A stretch of DNA of 64,000 nt from Paraniabella defluvii (GCA_019316985.1 CP079215.1:3410001-3474000), one strand, 5' to 3'; shown: positions 19,337-30,837, numbered from the stretch's first letter. Numbers and translations: made by a program. The notes: generated by a model not told the origin, from the sequence alone.

Positions 19337-20401
19337 TTATTTTAAATGTTCTTTAAAGAATGTTTCTAATTTACCAAACGGGATAAGGTCTGTTTTGTCA
19401 TACAAATCCACGTGAACTGCATTGGGGATAATCAGTAACTCTTTCGGCTCAGCCGCCATTTTATAAGCATCTTCGCTGAAATAACGGGAATGCGCCTTTT
19501 CTCCCGCAATCAATAACATGGGTCTTGGTGAAATCTCTTTAATGTAAGTTAAAATAGGCATATTCATAAACGATAATGCATTGGTAGCATTCCAGGCACC
19601 GGTTGAGTTTAGGGAACGTTCGTGATAACCTCTTGGGGTGCGGTAATAATCGTGATATTCCTTTACAAATTGTGGTTCATTGCCTTTGAGTTTTTCGGGA
19701 TTTAATATTGCTCCGGGAGCGAATGTTCCTGCTTCTGCATCTTTCCAGCGTTGCTCCCCCAATTGCTCTAATGTTTTGCTGCGTTCTTCCAAAGTAACAG
19801 CATCATTATATCCTTTTGACATTACTCTTGTCATATCGTACATACTTGTTGTAGCAACAGCCCTTACACGTTTATCAATAGCAGTAGCATTTAAGGCGAA
19901 ACCTGCGAAACCACAAATCCCGATGATACCGATTTTGCTCCGGTCAATATTTTTCTGAATACCAAGATAATCTACTGCGGCACTAAAATCTTCTGTATTG
20001 ATGTCGGGTGATGCAACGGCACGAGGTTCGCCACCGCTTTCTCCTGTATAAGATGGGTCAAATGCTAATGCAGCAAAACCACGCCCGGCCATTTGGTTGG
20101 CATATAATCCTGAAGATTGTTCTTTCACCGCTCCAAAAGGTCCACTAATAACAATGGCTGCTAAAGGATCGTTGCCCCGCTCTTTTGGAAGATACAAATC
20201 TCCGCTAAGCATGATGCCGTAGCGATTTTTAAAAGTTACCTTTTGCCGTGTTACTTTATCACTCAGTTCAAATGTATAATGTTCTTTCTTTGTTGTATCG
20301 TTCATGTTCTCTGATTTTTGTTTACTTGTACTTTGGCTCTGATTACAGGATTGACCTAAAAACATTAGGGTCGCAACAGCAAGCATTGATAATATTTTCA
20401 T
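19337..20401 (-). CDS. Alpha/beta hydrolase lipoprotein
   Basis: Intact 354-residue protein. Signal peptide with lipobox (MKILSMLAVATLMFLGQSCN). Core: VTFKNRYGIMLSGDLYLPKE, AAIVISGPFGAVKEQSSGLY, ALAFDPSYTGESGGEPR and the nucleophile elbow IGIIGICGFAGFALN, where Cys stands at the place of the usual Ser (as in dienelactone-hydrolase relatives). A C-terminal Asp/His pair lies in PRPMLLIAGEKAHSRYF and IPNAVHVDLYDKTDL. Probably periplasmic or outer-membrane anchored; substrate unknown. Close spacing puts it in one operon with the cyclophilin-like gene downstream. Confidence 0.82.
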   Translation of the reverse strand: MKILSMLAVATLMFLGQSCNQSQSTSKQKSENMNDTTKKEHYTFELSDKVTRQKVTFKNRYGIMLSGDLYLPKERGNDPLAAIVISGPFGAVKEQSSGLYANQMAGRGFAALAFDPSYTGESGGEPRAVASPDINTEDFSAAVDYLGIQKNIDRSKIGIIGICGFAGFALNATAIDKRVRAVATTSMYDMTRVMSKGYNDAVTLEERSKTLEQLGEQRWKDAEAGTFAPGAILNPEKLKGNEPQFVKEYHDYYRTPRGYHERSLNSTGAWNATNALSFMNMPILTYIKEISPRPMLLIAGEKAHSRYFSEDAYKMAAEPKELLIIPNAVHVDLYDKTDLIPFGKLETFFKEHLK

Positions 20402-20413
20402 GTTATTTCTATT

Positions 20414-20987
20414 TTAAATTGCTTTAATGATTTTTGCAGGAATACCTCCTACAACTGTATTATCGGGAACATCTTTTGAAACGACCGCTCCTGCGGCTAC
20501 AACAGCATTTTCGCCAATAGTTACTCCTGGAAGTATGGTTGCGTTCGCTCCAATCCAGGCGTTCTTTTTTGATGTGGATATGACCCGGCACAAGTGCGTG
20601 CCTGCTTTCGCGCGAAACGGGATGTCCCTCTGATAACAAACTTACTTTTGGTGCGATCTGTACATTATCTTCAATTGTGATGCCGCCTAAATCTAAAAAT
20701 GTACAATCGAAGTTGATGAATACGTTCTTCCCGATTCTGGTATGCTTTCCATAATTGATATACAAAGGTGTAAACACCGCTACACTGTCATCAATTTTGC
20801 TATCTGTGATCTGGCTTAATAATGCTCTGATGCCTTCCGGCTCGGTAGTATTGTTCATTTGCAGGAGCAGCTTTCTTGTACTGTTTGCTGCCTCACGCAT
20901 TTTATGAGCTTGCGGGTCATCTGCAGGAATGATTTCTCCGTTCCTTAACCGTTCAAAAATATCTGCTGTTCTTAATCCTGTTTGCAT
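20414..20987 (-). CDS. Sugar O-acetyltransferase (maltose/galactoside acetyltransferase type), one frame break
   Basis: Left-handed beta-helix (hexapeptide) acetyltransferase of about 190 residues. The N-terminal 'maa' region is [20 protein letters not shown] with [11 protein letters not shown]. Hexapeptide repeats follow: [20 protein letters not shown] and [18 protein letters not shown], with the catalytic-His segment [15 protein letters not shown] break near 20575 shifts the final part, which reads [26 protein letters not shown] and [13 protein letters not shown] in another frame to a stop at 20414. Start at 20987 ([11 protein letters not shown]); the upstream extension was rejected. Acceptor sugar unknown. 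Confidence 0.83.
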
Positions 20988-21013
20988 CACTTTTTTAATA
21001 GATAATGCAAAAT

Positions 21014-21050
21014 TAAAAAGCAAGCCCCGCAGTGACTTTACTGCGAGGCT
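21014..21050 (-). terminator. Rho-independent terminator of the AraC gene
   Basis: Read on the minus strand: agcctcgcagt / actgcggggct (11 bp, one G.U) with a 6-nt loop, followed by tgctttttaatttt. It separates the AraC regulator from the acetyltransferase. Confidence 0.75.
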
Positions 21051-21077
21051 CAAGTTTCTTTACTTAGAAGCTCAGTT

Positions 21078-21907
21078 TTACATCAGGGCAACGTCAGCGG
21101 GAGGAACGCCATATTGTCTTTTAAAGGCAGTAGAAAAATGGGAAGGATTTTTAAATCCGACTTCGATATATACGTCTTGTACTTTTTGCCCTCTTCCTTT
21201 AATTTAATATAGGCCGCTTCCAGACGACGTTTGATGAGCCATTTCTGAGGAGTAAGGTTGCTGATCTTGCTAAAATCTCTTTTAAAGGTCGCCAGGCTAC
21301 GGCCTGTATACGAAGCAATCTGCTCCATAGTCAGATCATCCATATAGTGATCTTCCAGGAACTCTATGATGTCAATCTTCCAGGGTTCTGTAAAGTCGAA
21401 GAGAATAGGGAAAAATACATCAGATTGATTGAGCAAGGCGAAGATGCCTTCCTGTAGCTTTAAATGAGCTACACCGTCTGAAGGTTTCATGTTCTCATCA
21501 AAGTAAGGTGTCAGGGATTGAAACAGGCTGGTAATATCTGCCTTTGGCTTAATGCTGAAAACATTTTTATCCGGTATTATTACTTTCTTGGGAAGATCAG
21601 CCTTACTTAGCTTGCTATAAAATTCCCTTAGTATTGCGCGATTAAATGTCAGGGATATGCCTTTGTACAGTTCTTCGCCTTTGCTATTCTTGTACATCAT
21701 CAACCGGTGGTTACGCCGGATAAAAGCACATTCGCCCGCTTGTATAGTGATCTTTTTACCGCTATCCTCTATAACCTGTTCACCTGAATATAGATACAGT
21801 AAAACATGTTCGGGCGTAGCATGAATACACTTTTCACTATAATCAGAAAAGCAGGAAAGAAATATGCCTGAATAGTTTAGGGTTCGTAATGTATCTGCTG
21901 CTTGCAC
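21078..21907 (-). CDS. AraC-family transcriptional regulator, one frame break near the end
   Basis: About 275 residues. The N-terminal cupin-like effector domain has EHVLLYLYSGEQVIEDSGKK and IQAGECAFIRRNHRLMMYKN. The C-terminal double helix-turn-helix has DLTMEQIASYTGRSLATFKR, DFSKISNLTPQKWLIKRRLE and, after one break near 21190, VGFKNPSHFSTAFKRQYGVPP, which is the AraC signature. The restored stop is at 21078. It lies upstream of, and in the same direction as, the acetyltransferase-hydrolase-cyclophilin genes and probably controls them, although a terminator lies between. Confidence 0.85.
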
Positions 21908-22015
21908 GTTATATACTAATATTATTTTACAAAGGTAGTCATTGAATGGACTGCCATCTTTACTGCCGGGCTCAATTTACATTATTGAGCGGCTCACGTC
22001 AGCTGACGTAAACCC

Positions 22016-23089
22016 TTAGAATAGGCTCAATTGACTATCTTCCTTTTTATGGACGGGTAGTTCAAAATTTGAAATTCCTATTCCCAGCAGCCGAACCTTT
22101 TTGCTGTCAACGGGCGCATTATTTAAAATAGTAATGGCAGCCATTTTTAAATCGGCTTCTGTATGAATTAATTCAGGCATCGATAAGCTGCGCGTAATGA
22201 TGGTGAAATCATGGAATTTAAACTTTACCGTTATAGTTCTTCCTTTTAGACCGGATCGCTGAAGCCTTTCTGCCAAACGGGATGAAAGTGTTTCCAGTTC
22301 CGGCAGCATTTCCGCTCTGGTAGTCAGGTCTTGTTGATAGGTATCCTCCACACTAATTGATTTTGTCTCCCTGTGCGGTTGCACCGGCCTGTTATCAATG
22401 CCTCTTATTATATGATAGTAAAAACGCCCTGCCTTGCCGAAATGACGCACCATTTCCTCTTCAGACAATTTTTTAAGATCGGCTCCGGTATGAAGCCCCA
22501 TCCCTTGCATTTTTGCGGCAGTTACCTTTCCCACACCATAGAATTTTGCTACCGGCAGCTCCTCCATAAAAGACTCAATTTTGGAAGGGCCGATAAAGGT
22601 CAAGCCATCCGGTTTATTCTGGTCAGAAGCGATCTTGGCAACAAATTTATTAATGGAAACCCCGGCAGAGGCCGTAAGCTGCAGCTCGTCTTTAATAGCG
22701 GCACGGATCTGTTTAGCTATCTCGATTGCTGAACCAATACCTTGCTTATCGTTGGTCACGTCCAGGTAAGCTTCGTCTAAAGAAAGGGGTTCGATAAGAT
22801 CGGTATAGTAATGGAAGATCTCCCGAATATGGCGGGACACAGCTTTATAGGCATCGAACCTGGGAAATACAAAAATAGCTTCGGGGCACAAGCGTTGGGC
22901 CGTCTTGGAAGGCATTGCCGAGCGAACGCCGAACTTCCTTGCTTCATAGCTTGCTGTAGCTACAACACCGCCTCTGCCTTCTGGCATACCACCTACAATC
23001 AGCGGCTTTCCCCGATACTGCGGAAAATCACGCTGTTCCACCGATGCGTAAAAGGCATCCATATCAATATGAATGATCTTGCGGTACAT
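22016..23089 (-). CDS. dinB: DNA polymerase IV (Y-family)
   Basis: Intact 357-residue translesion polymerase. Palm motifs IIHIDMDAFYASVEQRD and PLSLDEAYLDVTND carry the catalytic Asp/Glu residues. The steric-gate region and fingers follow (GGVVATASYEARKFGVRSAM), then the helix-hairpin-helix (VAKFYGVGKVTAAKMQGMG) and the little-finger domain (ETKSISVEDTYQQDL). The C-terminus SQLSLF fits the beta-clamp binding motif QLxLF. It is first of a block of DNA-damage genes and may share control with the S24 regulator downstream. Confidence 0.95.
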   Translation of the reverse strand: MYRKIIHIDMDAFYASVEQRDFPQYRGKPLIVGGMPEGRGGVVATASYEARKFGVRSAMPSKTAQRLCPEAIFVFPRFDAYKAVSRHIREIFHYYTDLIEPLSLDEAYLDVTNDKQGIGSAIEIAKQIRAAIKDELQLTASAGVSINKFVAKIASDQNKPDGLTFIGPSKIESFMEELPVAKFYGVGKVTAAKMQGMGLHTGADLKKLSEEEMVRHFGKAGRFYYHIIRGIDNRPVQPHRETKSISVEDTYQQDLTTRAEMLPELETLSSRLAERLQRSGLKGRTITVKFKFHDFTIITRSLSMPELIHTEADLKMAAITILNNAPVDSKKVRLLGIGISNFELPVHKKEDSQLSLF

Positions 23090-23106
23090 TGTCGTTCTGA
23101 ATGGCT

Positions 23107-24496
23107 TTATTGATATGCAAAACTTTTATTGCTGATCGAAACAACTTTCTTCGGATACCTGCAAATAAATGAAATGACCAACTGCATGACGTAATGGCTA
23201 CTCGCGTAGGATGTAAGGCTGCTTTTAATATCGTCTAAGGAGAAAATATCAGCGCCATTGTCAATATAACCCATTCCATAAAAATGCCCGTTTTCTACCC
23301 AAAGGCAACTTTTCTCATTACTGTTTCTTCCCTTATCAATAATATAAAATGTTCCTGCATCTTCTTTTATAAAAGAAAGTGCCTTCATTACCTTTTCGTT
23401 GTAAACTTCAGCAGAATGGTTTGCGGTGCAGAGTAAATTGTTTTTTTATCAACCAGGCTACATAGCTCGCAGCTGCTCAAACGGCATAGTGAAGCACATA
23501 GACCAAAACGTCTTGACAACTCACGCAGTTTACTGATCCCGCCCTGATGTGTAGTAAATACCTGGACAGGTGCCGGGTTTTTGCCCAGCTTGGAGATTTT
23601 CATCCTGAGATAACCTTTCGGGTCTTCGTGTACGAACAGGCCGTATTTGGCGTCGTATTTTTAAGCGCCTGGTTATACTTAGGAAAAAGTCTCTTTATTT
23701 CCAATGCTTCCAATATAAGCGCCATCAATTCGGTCCCACATACCTCATAGCTGATAGAGGCTATTTCGCTGATCAGGCTTTGACGCAACCGGCTACCGTT
23801 TTTTTCTTTTAAAATGCTGAGCGACCCGCTTTTTCAGGTCATTGGCTTTACCCACATAGACAGCCTGCCCCTTATCGTTATGAAAATAGTATACGCCGGG
23901 TTTATTGGGCACTTGCTCAAAATCATCTCTTAACGTATCCGGTACCACCTGGGGCTCTATATTACCTCTTTCCAAAAAAGCAGGAACAACGCCCTCGATA
24001 TCCCACTGCAATAATTGCTGAAACAACAATACCGTTGCATCGGCATCGCCACCCGCCCTGTGCCTGTTGTTCAACTCAATTTCCAGCGCATCACACAACT
24101 TACCCAGGCTATAAGAAAGTAATCCTGGCCTGATCGCTCTTGACAGTTGTATGGTGCATAACTTGCTCGCCTTATAATGGTACCCGGCTATTGCCAAATG
24201 ATGTTTTATAAACGAGTAATCGAAATTGACATTATGGGCCACAAATATCCGGCCGTTGAGCATTGAGAATACCTCCATTGCTATTTCACTAAAAACGGGA
24301 CTATCCTGAACCATTGCATCATCAATACCAGTCATAGCTGTTATGAATGGCGGTATACGTTCAATAGGCTTGACTAAACTGTCAAAACTGGCTACAATAG
24401 CATAACCATCAAAAACCCGTATCGCAATTTCTATGATGCTGCCGCCATTTGTAGCATTACCCCGGTTGTTTCTATATCAACTATTGCATATTCCAT
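23107..24496 (-). CDS. DnaQ-like exonuclease fused to GIY-YIG (UvrC-type) domain, several frame breaks
   Basis: Starts at 24496 with MEYAIVDIETTG, the Exo I motif of DEDD 3'-5' exonucleases. A break near 24455 follows. Exo II is FVAHNVNFDYSFIKHHL and Exo III is HRAGGDADATVLLFQQLLQW. A GIY-YIG domain follows, KPGVYYFHNDKGQAVYVGKA then NDLKKRVAQHF. Breaks near 23805, 23600 and 23390 split the rest: ISYEVCGTELMALILEALEI (typical of this architecture), LSRRFGLCASLC and a C-terminal part ending NKSFAYQ. Such fusions belong to the DNA-repair nucleases. It sits between dinB and the S24 regulator. Confidence 0.85.
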
Positions 24497-24507
24497 ATAC
24501 TGGCTGC

Positions 24508-25308
24508 CTATCTTTTTATATTAAGCACTTCATACCTCAGTTCCTGGATTATTGATTTAACTTCCTGCATGTCGGTCATTGGTTCCGGCATTTCTTTGGA
24601 CTGGTAGCTATAAAACTGCCATATCTCTAATATATCGGCTATATCGACCGAGTAGGGTCGGTAACTGGTATTTAGTGATTCCAATAAAACAGTTCGATCC
24701 TCTTTTATCGTAACCAGCTTAAACACAAAATCATTGTCACCGCTGAGGATCACGATACAGGCGGTCCGCGGTTTGATGCTTTGCCAATCCTCTACATAGC
24801 GCCCGATCACATCGCTGCCATCAGGTACCGGTAGCATAGAATCGCCCGTAATCGGGAACATCCTGAAAGTACCTTTAGGAATATTGGGTAAATTGAATTT
24901 AGGCAGTGTTGAAATAAAGTCGGGGTCATTAAACCCCTTGGCATATCCTGCTTTTGCCTTTACGGGAACATACTCAATGTTTTCTTTATTGGTTTTATCC
25001 ACTGTTATGGCTAACACACGCAGCTGCCCACCCCGTATGTATACATCGCTGCCGGCTTCGAGTTCCCGGAGCCTCAATTCTCCTAATTTGGAAAGATCAA
25101 TCTTTATAAGTGTATCGATACTGATCTTAAAATACTGGGAATATTTGAGTAGATCTTCCGGCCCCGGAGATTTGACGCGGCCGCTTTCCATAGACTCTAC
25201 TTTTTTTCTGAGTAATGCCGAAAGCTTCAGCAAGCTGCGCCTGAGTCATTTTCTTCCTGGTTCTCAGGAATTTAAAGTTGGGAACGAAAAAGTTTTTGGC
25301 GTGTCCAT
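24508..25308 (-). CDS. LexA/CI-like regulator: XRE helix-turn-helix plus S24 peptidase, two frame breaks
   Basis: About 266 residues. Restoring single bases near 25290 (A run) and 25205 (A run) gives KMTQAQLAEAFGITQ-KKVES, an XRE helix-turn-helix, joined to ESGRVKSPGPEDLLKYSQYF. The C-terminal S24 peptidase domain has the Ser nucleophile in FPITGDSMLPVPDG and the Lys in DFVFKLVTIKEDRTV, with an Ala-Gly pair (VKAKAGYAKGF) as a possible self-cleavage site. Divergent from imuA with an inverted-repeat operator between. By analogy to LexA it is the likely SOS-type switch for this mutagenesis island. Confidence 0.85.
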
Positions 25309-25315
25309 AAATAAC

Positions 25316-25353
25316 GCTAACATTATTAGGTGAGTAATACTAATATTATTAGC
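25316..25353. promoter_or_regulatory. Operator-like inverted repeat between S24 regulator and imuA
   Basis: Left half gctaacattattag (25316-25329) and right half ctaatattattagc (25340-25353) match as inverted repeats at 11 of 14 positions around a 10-bp spacer. It lies in the divergent intergenic region, just upstream of both starts (25308 minus, 25370 plus), where a self-regulating S24 repressor would bind. Confidence 0.5.
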
Positions 25354-25369
25354 AAATTTATGAAAATTA

Positions 25370-26102
25370 ATGGGACAAGCAACAGAGATACAGGAAAATG
25401 TGGTGGAGCGTTTGCGACAGGAAATCCTTGCTATGCAAGGCCTGCGTGTCCCCTGGAGAATGAACTGCGTGATACGGGCCTGGGGATTATTAATAACGCA
25501 TTTCCCAATCAAACCTTCCCGGTTGCAGCCACTCATGAATTTATTAGCGATAATGCCCAAAACGGTGCGGCCTCTTCGGGTTTTATGGCGGCGTTACTCC
25601 GCATATTAATGTGTAAAGGCTCCTGCCTTTGGGTAAGTACCAGGTGCCGGATATTTCCTCCCGCCCTTAAGGCTTTTGGCATATCACCCGACCAGGTGAT
25701 CTTCATTGATGCCAGGACCAGTAAGGACGCACTTTGGATTATTGAGGAAGGTCTGAAATGCCAAACGTTGGCCGCCGTAGTGGGTGAAGTGCAGGAGCTG
25801 GGCTTTACCGAATCCCGAAGACTTCAGTTAGCTGTTGAAACGTCGCGTGTTACCGGTTTGATACACCGGTACGGTAGTTTACCCACCAATGTTACCTGCG
25901 TTTCCCGGTGGCGGATTACGCCAGTTGCCAGTATAGGAGAACCGACGATTCCTGGTGTTGGCTTTCCGGGTTGGAATGTCGAATTATTGAAAATAAGAAA
26001 TGGAAAGCCCGGCAGGTGGCAGGTAGCCTGGCACCCGATGGATTTAAGGTACTCCAGCAACCCAAAGTAATAGAACATTTACCGGCAAGAAAAACAGGAT
26101 AG
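25370..26102 (+). CDS. imuA: ImuA-like mutagenesis cassette protein, two or more frame breaks
   Basis: RecA-like but inactive accessory factor of the ImuA-ImuB-DnaE2 mutasome, here the Bacteroidota type of about 240 residues. MGQATEIQENVVERLRQEI is followed by a break near 25440, then LGIINNAFPNQTFPVAATHE and FISDNAQNGAASSGFMAALL. Family landmarks follow: FPPALKAFGISPDQVIFID, TLAAVVGEVQELGFTESRRL, QLAVETSRVTGLIHR and GFPGWNVELLKIRNGKPGRW. A last break near 26025 restores the end PKVIEHLPARKTG, stopping 2 bp before imuB. First gene of the operon. Confidence 0.88.
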
Positions 26103-26104
26103 AG

Positions 26105-27622
26105 ATGCAGCGATATATGTGTATATGGTTTCCTTATCTGCTGGCCGATAGAGCTATCCAGCTCCGGCCCACTTTGAGCAAAGTCGCCTTTGTTCTGGCG
26201 GCCCCTTCCAGGGGGCGTATGATTGTTCATTCGGCCAGTATCGAAGCTATTAACAAGGATATTCACCCAGGTACAGTAGTAGCTGACGCAACTGCAACCC
26301 TGCCTGCACTTAAGGTTTACAATTATAAGGAAGGCGTGTGTGAAAAGCTGCTGGCTGAACTTGCAGACTGGGCATTCAGGTTTACACCTGTTATCGCTGT
26401 CGAAGCTCCTGACCGGCTTTTAATGGACATAAGCGGCTGTCCGCATTTGTGGGGAGGTGAGGAGCCGTACCTGGCCGATGTTATAGCTAAACTAAAACAA
26501 CGAGGCTACCATGCTAATGCCGCGATTGCAGATACCATTGAGCTGCCTGGGCCGCTGTCCGCTATGGCAGACCCGGGCAGATCATTCCACCGGGAGGGCA
26601 GCATGCAGCGCTTAGCAGCTGGCCACCGGCAGCACTGCGGCTGAGTCCTCTTACCCTGGACCGGATGCATAGGCTGGGTTTTTTATAAAATAGGCAGCTT
26701 CATCAATGTGCCCGGCACGGTACTCCGCCGTCGATTCGGGCAACAGTTGCTTACCCGTATCGGGCAGGCCTTAGGCACAATGCCCGAACAGCTGACTTCT
26801 GTACTACCTGCTGTAATCTTCCAGGAACGGTTGCCTTGCCTGGAGCCGATCAGGACCAGGACCGGAATAGACATCGCTTTGAAAACCTTATTGGAAGCAC
26901 TTTCCAGACGGTTGCTGAAGGAAAATAAAGGACTGAAAAGCCATCTTTAAAGGCTACCGGTTAGATGGGAATATCCAGCAGATCGAGATTGGAACGAACA
27001 GGCCTGTTCGCAACGTAGCACACCTGCTGCAGTTGTTTTCACAAAAGATAGAGACGATCCGGCCGGCATTAGGCATAGAATTATTTATACTGGACGCTCC
27101 TGTAGTAGAGGATCTTTCAGCGCAGCAGGAATCCTTATGGACCGCTTTGGGCGATAGCGACGCCAATACTGAGTTGTCAAACCTGTTGGATCGCATTGCC
27201 GGGAAAGTGGGGAGCGCTGCCATTCGCCGTTACCTGCCCGCAGAGCATTACTGGCCGGAACGATCTATGAAGATCAGCCATTCCATTTCCGAAAAACCGG
27301 ATACCTTATGGCGGATGGATCGCCCGCGGCCCATTTGTCTTTAGAGCAACCGGAAAAAATAGAAGTAACAGTGCCGGTACCGGATTACCCGCCCATGCTT
27401 TTTATCTACAAAGGGTTTATTCACAAAGTCAAAAAAGCTGATGGGCCTGAACGTATGGAACGCGAATGGTGGATGGATAAGCAAACGCAGATCAGGGATT
27501 ATTACCGCGTCGAAGACGAATCGGGAGCACGGTATTGGTTATTCCGGTCGGGCAAATATGACGAAGGCAATCCCTATGGTATTTACATGGATTTTTTGCG
27601 TGATAGTTATGAAGCAATATGA
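26105..27622 (+). CDS. imuB: ImuB, Y-family polymerase-like mutasome scaffold, several frame breaks
   Basis: About 505 residues. N-terminus MQRYMCIWFPYLLADRAIQL lacks the catalytic Asp found in DinB (DMDAF), as expected for ImuB, which acts as a clamp-binding scaffold. Also RLLMDISGCPHLWGGEEPYL, then after a break near 26600 a fingers/HhH region (LTLDRMHRLGF-YKIGSFINV, FGQQLLTRIGQALGTMPEQL). Further breaks are near 26940 and 27310. The C-terminal part has MLFIYKGFIHKVKKADGPER and ESGARYWLFRSGKYD. Its end overlaps the dnaE2 start (27609), so the genes are coupled. Confidence 0.87.
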
Positions 27623-30600
27623 TTACATAGAATTACAAGTTACCTCGAATTTTAGTTTTTTGAGGGGAGGCAGCCATCCTGAGGAATTGATGCAATACGC
27701 GGCCGAACTGGGTTATCAGGCAATTGCACTGGCCGATCATAACACATTGGCAGGGATTGTAAGGGCGCATGTGGCGGCTAAAAAAGCAGGCGTAAGATTC
27801 ATACCGGCTTGCTGTCTGAACCTCGTGGACGGTTTCAGCTTGTTGGCGTATCCAACTGATAAAGATGCTTACAGCAGACTTTCGGCATTACTTACTGTAG
27901 GCAATCTGCGTACGGAGAAAGGCAAATGCGAACTATATAAAAGGATGTTTACGAGCATGCAGCAGGAATGAAATTTATTATCATTCCACCTGCCAGCTTA
28001 AATGAATGGTTTGATTTTGAAGAGGATTTTAAAAATGCTGTAAGGGAATACAGTGACCGGTTAGGCAGACACGTTTACCTGGGGGCCATTTGCTCCTACC
28101 AGGAGATGATACCAAAAAGCTTTTCAGGCTCAATCAGCTGGCTGAGCGTTACCAGGTGCCGATGGTTGCTATCAACGACGTTCATTATCATGATAGGGAT
28201 CGCAGGGAGCTTCAGGATATCCTTACCTGCGTCCGGGAAAAGAAAACCATACACAATGCAGGCTACCTGCTTTGTCAGAATGCAGAGCGTTATATGAAAC
28301 CTGCCAAAGAAATGCAGCGCCTCTTCCGCCAATACCCTGAAGCGATCCGCCGCACAGGCCAAATAGCAGATGCCTGTACTTTTTCGCTGGATGAGCTGCA
28401 ATACGTTTACCCGGAAGAGCTGACCACAGAGGGACATACACCGCAACAAGAACTGATTAGGCTTACCTGGAAAGGAGCGGCCGAGCAGTTTGGTAACGAT
28501 ATACCTGAAAAAATCAGGAGACGATCAACATGGAACTTGATTTTATCGAAAGAAGAAATTATGCGTCCTATTTCCTGACCGTATACGATTTTGTCTGTTT
28601 TGCCCGCAGCCGGGATATTCTTTGCCAGGGCGTGGCTCGGCCGCCAATTCAGTGGTGTGTTATTGTTTAGGTATCACTTCCGTGAACCCGTCAAAATTTA
28701 AGGTCTTATTTGCCCGGTTTATGTCCGACGCACGCAATGAGCCACCGGATATTGATGTGGATTTCGAACATGAGCGGAGAGAGGAAGTAATGCAATATAT
28801 CTACAGTAAATACGGAAGGCACCGTGCCGGCATTGTGGCAACGGTTACTGAAGTGCATTGGAAGGGGCTGTAAGAGATGTAGGAAAGGCGATGGGACTTT
28901 CTGCAGATGCAGTAGATCACCTGGCCAAATCATCTTATGAGTTTACTGGGGATTGGTTTGGCGGAAAAGTGACCGCAGGTAATGGCTTTAAATCGGAAGA
29001 CCCTCATTTATTAAAAACGCTCGAGCTCACGCGGCAATATATCGGTTTTCCCAGGCAATTAGGACAGCATACTGGAGGATTTGTAATTACCCAGGATAAG
29101 CTTTCAGATTTATGCCCGATCCTGAATGCGCGCATGGAGGACCGGACAAATATCGAGTGGAATAAGGATGATATTGAAGCGCTGGGCTTTTTGAAGGTAG
29201 ATGTGCTGGCGCTGGGGATGCTTACCTGCATTCGAAAAGCTTTTGATCTTGCCAGGAAACATTATAATCTGAACCTGACCTTAGCCAATGTACCCCAGGA
29301 TGATCCTGATGTCTACGAAATGATCTCACATGCAGATACGGTTGGCGTTTTCCAGATCGAGAGCCGGGCGCAAATGTCCATGTTACCACGCCTGCGGCCC
29401 AAATGTTTTTATGACCTGGTTATCGAGGTAGCCATTGTCCGCCCAGGTCCTATACAGGGCGATATGGTGCATCCCTATCTGCGGCGCAGGAATGGAGAAG
29501 ACCCGGTTGAATATCCTTCTAAAGAGCTGGAGGAAATTTTGGGACGAACATTAGGGTGCCGCTGTTCCAGGAGCAAGCTATGGAAATAGCCATCGTCGCG
29601 GCGGGTTTTACCCCGGCTGAGGCGGATGGTCTGCGCAGGAGCATGGCGACCTTTAAAGCGAAGGGCAAAGTAAGTGATTGGGAAAAAAAGCTCATTAGCG
29701 GTATGATGACCAAAGGTTACCCGGAAGACTTTGCCAAACGTGTTTTCCGGCAGCTGGAAGGATTTGGTAGCTATGGATTCCCGGAAAGTCATGCAGCGAG
29801 TTTTGCCTTGCTGGTTTATATATCCTGCTGGCTGAAACATTACTACCCGGATGTGTTTGCGGCAGCGATCCTCAATAGTCAGCCTATGGGATTTTATGCT
29901 CCGGCACAATTGGTATCTGATGCCCGTAAGCATGGTGTTGAGGTGAGGCCAATAGATATTAACCTTTCCGCCTGGGATAATACATTAGAAGAATTATCGG
30001 GAAAGTATTGTGCCTTGCGCTTAGGCTTCAGACAGGTCAAAGGTTTACGCGAAGAAGATATGCAGGTCTTGCTGTCTGCCCGCAGAGATGGTTTCGCGAG
30101 CCTGCATCATCTGCATGATGCAGGGGTATCGAATCGGCATTGGAAAAGCTGGCGGACGCAGATGCTTTCAGGTCTATCGGCCTGGATCGGCGGCAGGCGC
30201 TTTGGGAAGTGTCTGCCCTGTCAGATAAACCGCACGGCGTTTTCAAAGGACAGCCATCAGAAAGCACCACCGAGCCACTGATCTGTTTACCCCAAATGAC
30301 GGCAGCCGAACATGTATTGCAGGATTACAGTAGTACAACGCTGTCCTTAAAAGCCCATCCGGTGAGCTTTGCGCGGGCGCATCTAAAGGCCAATCAAATA
30401 CATGCCACTTCGGATTTAGCCGGACGTAACGACGGCGAGTTTTTATGTGTTGCGGGAATCGTGCTGGTGAGGCAGCGACCAGGTACGGCTAGTGGGATCT
30501 GTTTTATCACCATTGAAGATGAGACAGGGACTGCAAATTTGGTGGTATTTCAAAAGTATTTGAACAATACCGCAAAGAGATTTTGCAATCCAGGTTGCTC

Positions 30601-30831
30601 ATGGTTTCGGGCCGTTTACAAAAAGAAGGAGAAGTAATACATGTTGTGGTAACGACCTGCTATAATATGTCCTGGCTGCTCCGGGAAATGACAGCGCTGG
30701 GTACAGAACCACAAGTGCTGCCTCAGTCAAGAGCAGATGAAAAGGATGGTGAATTATTTCCTGCCGATGGCAACAGGAAGCTGAAAAAAGCAGTGCAAGG
30801 TGAATTATTCCCCTCGAGAAATTTTAAATGA
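27609..30831 (+). CDS. dnaE2: DnaE2, error-prone DNA polymerase III alpha subunit, several frame breaks
   Basis: C-family polymerase of about 1070 residues. PHP domain: [36 protein letters not shown]. Palm: [16 protein letters not shown] and [20 protein letters not shown] (catalytic Asp residues), then [20 protein letters not shown]. Fingers: [20 protein letters not shown] and [20 protein letters not shown]-terminal OB fold: [20 protein letters not shown]. Breaks near 27945, 28085, 28515, 28625, 28855, 29555, 30140 and 30555. Two GELFP motifs lie at the end, the last preceded by Q (QGELF), resembling a clamp-binding motif. The start ATG at 27609 lies inside imuB. Confidence 0.9.
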
Positions 30832-30837
30832 CAATCA

